8,711 bases of DNA, taken from an uncultured Lachnospiraceae bacterium. Its GTDB lineage: Bacteria > Bacillota_A > Clostridia > Lachnospirales > Lachnospiraceae. The translations under genes were made by a program, and so were the position numbers. The notes under the pieces were generated by a model. That model worked only from the letters and a program-made list of their open reading frames with translations, was not told where the DNA came from and did not search any database. The first letter of the stretch is position 1; every line of letters begins with the position of its first letter. Positions 4,706 through 8,711 of this stretch are shown here, one piece after another. The stretch is from positions 1 to 8,711 of the forward strand of contig CACYDL010000045.1 in assembly GCA_902773195.1 (NCBI GenBank), given 5' to 3'.

Positions 4706-7156
4706 TTATTTTATTTTCACCTTGTCCAGATTCCAGATATCGCGCACGTACTCCTCAATCGTGCGGTCTGAAGAGAACTTGCCGGATGAGAAGGTGTTCA
4801 TCATCGCCTTCTTCGCCCAGCCCGTGCGGTCGCGGTAGGCGGCCTCCACTCTCTTCTGCGCCTCCGCGTAGGAGCGGAAATCCGCGAGAATGAAGTAGCG
4901 GTCAGCCCGGCCGAATCTCGTCGTAAGAAGCGAGTCGTAGATGGGCCGGAACATTTCCGGATCCGGGTCAAATGTGCCGTTGATCATCTGCACCATGACC
5001 TGACGGATATCGCCGTCCGTATTGAAGATATAGTTCGGATCGTATCCGCCGTTGTGCTCATAGTTTATGACATCGTCGGAGCTGAGGCCGAAGATGAAGG
5101 CGTTCTCCTCGCCGACCTCCTGCACGATCTCCACATTCGCGCCGTCCATCGTGCCGATGGTCGGGGCGCCGTTCAGCATGAACTTCATGTTGCCGGTGCC
5201 GGACGCCTCCTTGGAGGCCGTGGAAATCTGCTCCGACACGTCCGCGGCCGAGAAGATGATCTCGCCGTTCGAAACCTTGTAGTCCTCGATAAAGACCACC
5301 TTCAGCTTGCCGTGAAGATCCGGGTCGTTGTTGACCGAGTCCGCGACGGAATTGATCAGCTTGATGATGTTCTTGGCGGTCTCGTAGCCGGCGGATGCCT
5401 TGGCCCCGAAGATAAAGGTTCTGGGATAGAACTCCATCTCCGGATGCTCCTTCAGCTGATTTCTGAGATACATGACGTGCATGATGTTAAGGAGCTGTCT
5501 CTTATACTCATGCAGTCTCTTGACCTGAACATCAAAGATGGAATTCGGATCCACCTCGATGCCGTTGTGCTCACGGATGTACTCCGCCAGGCGGACCTTG
5601 TTCTTGTATTTGATATTCATGAACTCCTGCTGGGCCCTGGGATCGTCGATATAGAGCTTCAGCTTCTGCAGCTCACCGAGATCCGTGATCCAGCCGTCGC
5701 CGATCTTGTCGGTAATCCAGGAGGCCAGCTCCCGGTTCCCGTGAAGCAGGAATCTTCTCTGCGTGACGCCGTTGGTCTTGTTGTTGAACTTGTCCGGCAT
5801 CATTTCATAGAAATCCTTCAGCACGTCCTTCTTGAGGATCTCCGTGTGAAGCGCGGCGACGCCGTTTACGGAGTGGCCGCCCACGATCGCGAGGTAGGCC
5901 ATTCTCACCTGTCCGTCATAGATGATCGCCATGTTCCGGACCTTCTCGTGGTCATTCGGATACTTCATCTGTATCTCGCAGAGGAAGCGGCGGTTGATCT
6001 CTTCCGTGATCTGATAGATGCGCGGAAGGAGGCGTGAGAAGAGGTCGATGGGCCATTTTTCGAGAGCCTCGGCCATGATCGTGTGATTCGTGTAGGCGCA
6101 TGTCCGCGTCGTGAGGTCCCAGGCCTGCTCCCAGCCGTAGCCGTACTCGTCCATGAGAAGGCGCATGAGCTCCGGAATCGCCACGGTCGGATGCGTGTCG
6201 TTCAGCTGGAAGGCCACCTTTTCCGGCAGATTGTCGAGCGTGCCGTAATTCCTCATGTGCTTGCAGAGGGCCTCCTGGACGGACGCCGAAATGAAGAAAT
6301 ACTGCTGCTTGAGGCGCAGCTCCTTGCCGGACATGTGGTTGTCGTTCGGATAGAGCACCTCGGTGATCGTGCGGGCGAGGTTGTCCTGCTCGACCGCCTT
6401 CTCATACTCTCCTCTGTCGAAGGAGGCGAGCTCAAACGCATTGATCGCCTCCGCGTCCCAGATGCGGAGCGCGTCCACGACGCCGTTCTTGTATCCGACG
6501 ATCGGAATATCATAGGGGACGGCGCGGACAGAGGAATAATTCTCGTAGATAAAGCGGTTCTCGCCGGTCTCCGGGTTGTGCTCGATCCGCGTATTTCCGC
6601 CGAACCGGACTTCCTTCGCGTGCTCCGGGCGCTTCAGCTCAAACGGATACAGGTGCTTCAGCCAGTTGTCCGGCACCTCCTTCTGGAAGCCGTTCTCGAT
6701 CTTCTGGCGGAACATGCCGTAATGATAACGGATGCCGCAGCCGTAGGCGTGATAGCCGAGGGATGCGAGAGAGTCCATAAAGCAGGCAGCCAGTCTGCCG
6801 AGGCCGCCGTTTCCGAGAGCCGGATCCGGCTCCTGGTCTTCGATCACGTTGATATTGAGGCCCAGCTCCTCCAGCGCCTCGCGGACGCCCTCATATTCGC
6901 CCAGGTTCAGCAGATTGTTGCCGAGCGCGCGGCCGATCAGGAACTCCATGGAGAGATAGTAGACGATCTTATTCTCCCCGTCCTTGAAGCGCTTGTAGCT
7001 GGCCATCCACTGCTCAATGATCTGATCCTCGATCACGCTCGCGACCGCCTGAAAGATCTGCTCCTGCGAAGCGTCCGCGATCTCCTTGCGGTACATGCGC
7101 TTCACATAGCCCTGAACATCCTTTATGAACTTCTTCTTATCAAACTTCTTTGCCAT
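4706..7156 (-). CDS. glgP: Glycogen/starch/alpha-glucan phosphorylase
   Basis: An 816-residue, full-length member of glycosyltransferase family 35. It cleaves terminal alpha-1,4-linked glucose from glycogen or maltodextrins with orthophosphate, releasing glucose-1-phosphate in the cytoplasm. Visible motifs: NGGLGRLAACFMDS (116-129), FQLNDTHPT (316-324), NGV plus RRFL around 462-470 and QVKRLHEYKRQLLNI (544-558). The pyridoxal-phosphate signature is EASGTGNMKFMLNGA (650-664), where K658 should carry the cofactor as a Schiff base. The stretch before it reads STASKEASG where E. coli and muscle enzymes have STAGKEASG or STAGTEASG, probably a lineage variant. The N-terminus (MAKKFDKKKFIKDVQGY) lacks the extended regulatory tail of the muscle enzyme. 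The ATG at 7156-7154 has GGAG 6 nt upstream, overlapping the end of ileS, and the stop is TAA. The 10-nt gap to ileS argues for cotranscription. No other glycogen genes are in the window. Confidence 0.97.
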   Translation of the reverse strand: MAKKFDKKKFIKDVQGYVKRMYRKEIADASQEQIFQAVASVIEDQIIEQWMASYKRFKDGENKIVYYLSMEFLIGRALGNNLLNLGEYEGVREALEELGLNINVIEDQEPDPALGNGGLGRLAACFMDSLASLGYHAYGCGIRYHYGMFRQKIENGFQKEVPDNWLKHLYPFELKRPEHAKEVRFGGNTRIEHNPETGENRFIYENYSSVRAVPYDIPIVGYKNGVVDALRIWDAEAINAFELASFDRGEYEKAVEQDNLARTITEVLYPNDNHMSGKELRLKQQYFFISASVQEALCKHMRNYGTLDNLPEKVAFQLNDTHPTVAIPELMRLLMDEYGYGWEQAWDLTTRTCAYTNHTIMAEALEKWPIDLFSRLLPRIYQITEEINRRFLCEIQMKYPNDHEKVRNMAIIYDGQVRMAYLAIVGGHSVNGVAALHTEILKKDVLKDFYEMMPDKFNNKTNGVTQRRFLLHGNRELASWITDKIGDGWITDLGELQKLKLYIDDPRAQQEFMNIKYKNKVRLAEYIREHNGIEVDPNSIFDVQVKRLHEYKRQLLNIMHVMYLRNQLKEHPEMEFYPRTFIFGAKASAGYETAKNIIKLINSVADSVNNDPDLHGKLKVVFIEDYKVSNGEIIFSAADVSEQISTASKEASGTGNMKFMLNGAPTIGTMDGANVEIVQEVGEENAFIFGLSSDDVINYEHNGGYDPNYIFNTDGDIRQVMVQMINGTFDPDPEMFRPIYDSLLTTRFGRADRYFILADFRSYAEAQKRVEAAYRDRTGWAKKAMMNTFSSGKFSSDRTIEEYVRDIWNLDKVKIK

Positions 7157-7162
7157 TCCTTA

Positions 7163-7168
7163 CTCCTC
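7163..7168 (-). promoter_or_regulatory. glgP ribosome binding site overlapping the ileS stop codon
   Basis: The minus strand reads TGAGGAGTAAGGAATG. The TGA of ileS (7169-7167) overlaps GAGGAG (7168-7163), which lies 6 nt before the glgP ATG. The arrangement means a ribosome finishing ileS covers the glgP binding site, which fits translational coupling and a shared transcript. Confidence 0.7.
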
Positions 7169-8711
7169 AGATTTTCTCCACACCGAGCGTCACCGCTTCT
7201 CCGTTAATCTTCCAGTCCTTAGTATATCCCTCCGCCCCGTCAAAAGCGATGGAATCAGCGAGGACGTCCTTTCGGATCGATTCGCCGTTTCTTTCGAGGA
7301 TTCCGCGGATCCGGTCATTGCCGGCCGCGTACACGCGGATGCGGTCCATGACCTCAAAGCCGGCCTCTTTTCTCATCGTCTGGATCTTGCTCACGATTTC
7401 GCGGACAAATCCCTCCTCGATGAGTTCGGGCGTGAGGCTCTTGTCGAGAACCACGGTGACCTTCCCGTCGGATGCGGCGGTGAATCCCTCCACTTCCTTC
7501 GCCTCGATCAGCAGGTCCGCCTCCGTGAGATCCACGGATACACCCTTGGCCTCCGCCGTCCAGACGCCGCTTTCGCGGATCGCCTTTACGATCTCATCTC
7601 CGTCCGCGGCCGCGATCGCCGCGCGGACCGGTCCGATTTTGTCCCCGCCGTGATTCGCCCGGATCGCGTTGAAGTTGGGCTTTACCGTGCTGCCGGAATA
7701 CGCGCTTACGTCGTCCTTCCGCTCGAGGCGCTTGACATTCAGCTCGTCGAGAATGATCTCCTCGTCAAATGCCGGAATATCGAAGTCCGCCTTCACAAGC
7801 ATGGTCCCGATGGGCTGGCGGTTCTTGATGCCGCTCGCGTTTCTGGCCGCGCGGCCCAGCACGACGACGCTTAAGACGTGACGCATTCTCTCCTCGAGAT
7901 CCCCGTCGATGAAGGACTCGTCCGCCTGCGGATAGTCACACAGATGGATGGATTCCTTCGCCCCGCTGTCAATTCCGCGGACGAGATTCTGATAGATCTC
8001 CTCTGTCATGAAGGGGATGATCGGAGCCGCCAGGCGGCAGACCGTCTCGAGGACCGTGTAGAGCGTCATGTACGCGTTGATCTTGTCCTGTTCCATTCCG
8101 GAGGCCCAGAATCTCGCGCGGCACCGGCGCACATACCAGTTGCTCATGTCATCGACGAAGTCCTGAAGCGCTTTTCCGGCCTCCGTCAGCCTGTAATCCG
8201 ACATATACCCGTCCACGGTCTTCACCGTGGAGTGGAGCCGGCTTAAGATCCAGCGGTCCATGACCGGAAGGGAATCCCGGTCGAGCGTGTACTTGGTCGC
8301 ATCGAAACCGTCGATATTCGCGTAAAGCACGTAGAACGCGTAGGTGTTCCAGAGGGTGCCCAGGAACTTTCTCTGTCCCTCCTGAACGGCCTTCCCGTAG
8401 AAGCGGCTGGGCAGCCACGGGGCGGAGTTCACCGTGAAGTACCAGCGGATCGCGTCCGCGCCGTACTCTCCGAGCGCCTGCATGGGATCGACGGCGTTGC
8501 CCTTCGATTTGGACATCTTCTGCCCGTTTTCATCCTGGACGAGTCCCAGGATGATGCAGTTTTTGAAGCAGGGCTCGTTGAAGAGGAGCGTCGAGATGGC
8601 GTGCAGGGAGTAGAACCACCCGCGCGTCTGGTCGACGGCCTCTGAGATGAAGCTGGCCGGGAACTGCGCCTCAAAGAGTTCCTTATTTTCAAACGGATAG
8701 TGATGCTGGGC
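7167..8711 (-). CDS. ileS: Isoleucine--tRNA ligase (type 2), C-terminal 514 residues; N-terminus beyond right edge
   Basis: The frame is open from the right edge to TGA at 7169-7167. The enzyme charges tRNA-Ile with isoleucine in the cytoplasm. Visible within the fragment: SEAVDQTRGWFYSLHAIST (fragment residues about 24-42), then GLVQDENGQKMSKSKGN with the class I KMSKS signature (about 56-72). Next is the anticodon-binding helical domain with NWYVRRCRARFW and AAPIIPFMTEEIYQNLV. The C-terminal part includes ARNASGIKNRQPIG, ELNVKRLERKDDV and a tail ending TLGVEKI. DQTRGWFY and KMSKSKGN are type-2 (eukaryote-like) IleS wording; the common bacterial type 1 has DQHRGWF and KMSKSIGN. No C-terminal zinc-binding cysteines of the type 1 enzyme are seen. 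The HIGH motif, the editing domain and the real start lie outside the window, so any T-box leader cannot be checked. Confidence 0.95.
   Translation of the reverse strand, partial: AQHHYPFENKELFEAQFPASFISEAVDQTRGWFYSLHAISTLLFNEPCFKNCIILGLVQDENGQKMSKSKGNAVDPMQALGEYGADAIRWYFTVNSAPWLPSRFYGKAVQEGQRKFLGTLWNTYAFYVLYANIDGFDATKYTLDRDSLPVMDRWILSRLHSTVKTVDGYMSDYRLTEAGKALQDFVDDMSNWYVRRCRARFWASGMEQDKINAYMTLYTVLETVCRLAAPIIPFMTEEIYQNLVRGIDSGAKESIHLCDYPQADESFIDGDLEERMRHVLSVVVLGRAARNASGIKNRQPIGTMLVKADFDIPAFDEEIILDELNVKRLERKDDVSAYSGSTVKPNFNAIRANHGGDKIGPVRAAIAAADGDEIVKAIRESGVWTAEAKGVSVDLTEADLLIEAKEVEGFTAASDGKVTVVLDKSLTPELIEEGFVREIVSKIQTMRKEAGFEVMDRIRVYAAGNDRIRGILERNGESIRKDVLADSIAFDGAEGYTKDWKINGEAVTLGVEKI

Noticed and set aside
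6083..7207. Plus-strand open frame of 374 codons opposite glgP
   Set aside because: It is antisense to the conserved N-terminal half of glycogen phosphorylase, and its Leu/Val/Arg-rich translation is typical of a shadow frame. The similar frame at 5054-6037 was rejected for the same reason.

Overview
The window comes from a moderately GC-rich member of the Clostridia, most likely a Lachnospiraceae-type gut bacterium. This is inferred from three things: protein family flavour (a DUF1002/YpuA-like secreted protein, a type-2 isoleucyl-tRNA synthetase, a Firmicutes-style glycogen phosphorylase), strong GGAG-type ribosome binding sites, and sigma-A-type promoters in short AT-rich gaps. I cannot name the species. 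All five protein genes are on the minus strand, so transcription runs from the right edge to the left edge.

In transcription order (right to left): the C-terminal 514 residues of isoleucyl-tRNA synthetase (ileS, 7167-8711, cut by the right edge) are followed after 10 nt by glycogen/alpha-glucan phosphorylase (glgP, 4706-7156). That pair ends at a strong hairpin terminator (4652-4691). The terminator's T-tract doubles as the -35 element of a promoter (4629-4657) for a large protein (1796-4486). This protein has a TPR-like N-terminus, an acidic Glu/Ala-rich linker of over 400 residues, and a C-terminal AAA+ domain of the CbxX/SpoVK type. The AAA+ domain keeps Walker A but has lost the Walker B Asp-Glu pair. 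A 15-bp hairpin (1745-1782) separates it from rsmA/ksgA (852-1727), the 16S rRNA adenine dimethyltransferase. After a 98-nt AT-rich gap with its own promoter comes a secreted DUF1002-family protein (1-753), cut by the left edge.

The genes do not form one obvious pathway. Ribosome function (ileS, rsmA) and reserve-carbohydrate use (glgP) are housekeeping. The large TPR/AAA+ protein is the least ordinary gene. Its architecture recalls EccA of actinobacterial type VII secretion (TPR plus CbxX-type AAA+), but the ATPase centre looks degenerate, the acidic linker is unusual, and no secretion genes are in view. The most checkable regulatory points are the fused terminator/promoter at 4629-4691, the hairpin that leaves rsmA without a visible promoter of its own, and a probable TTG start for the large protein.

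No stretch longer than 300 bases lacks a gene; the largest gap is 4487-4705. I see no tRNA, rRNA, CRISPR array, insertion sequence or attachment site.
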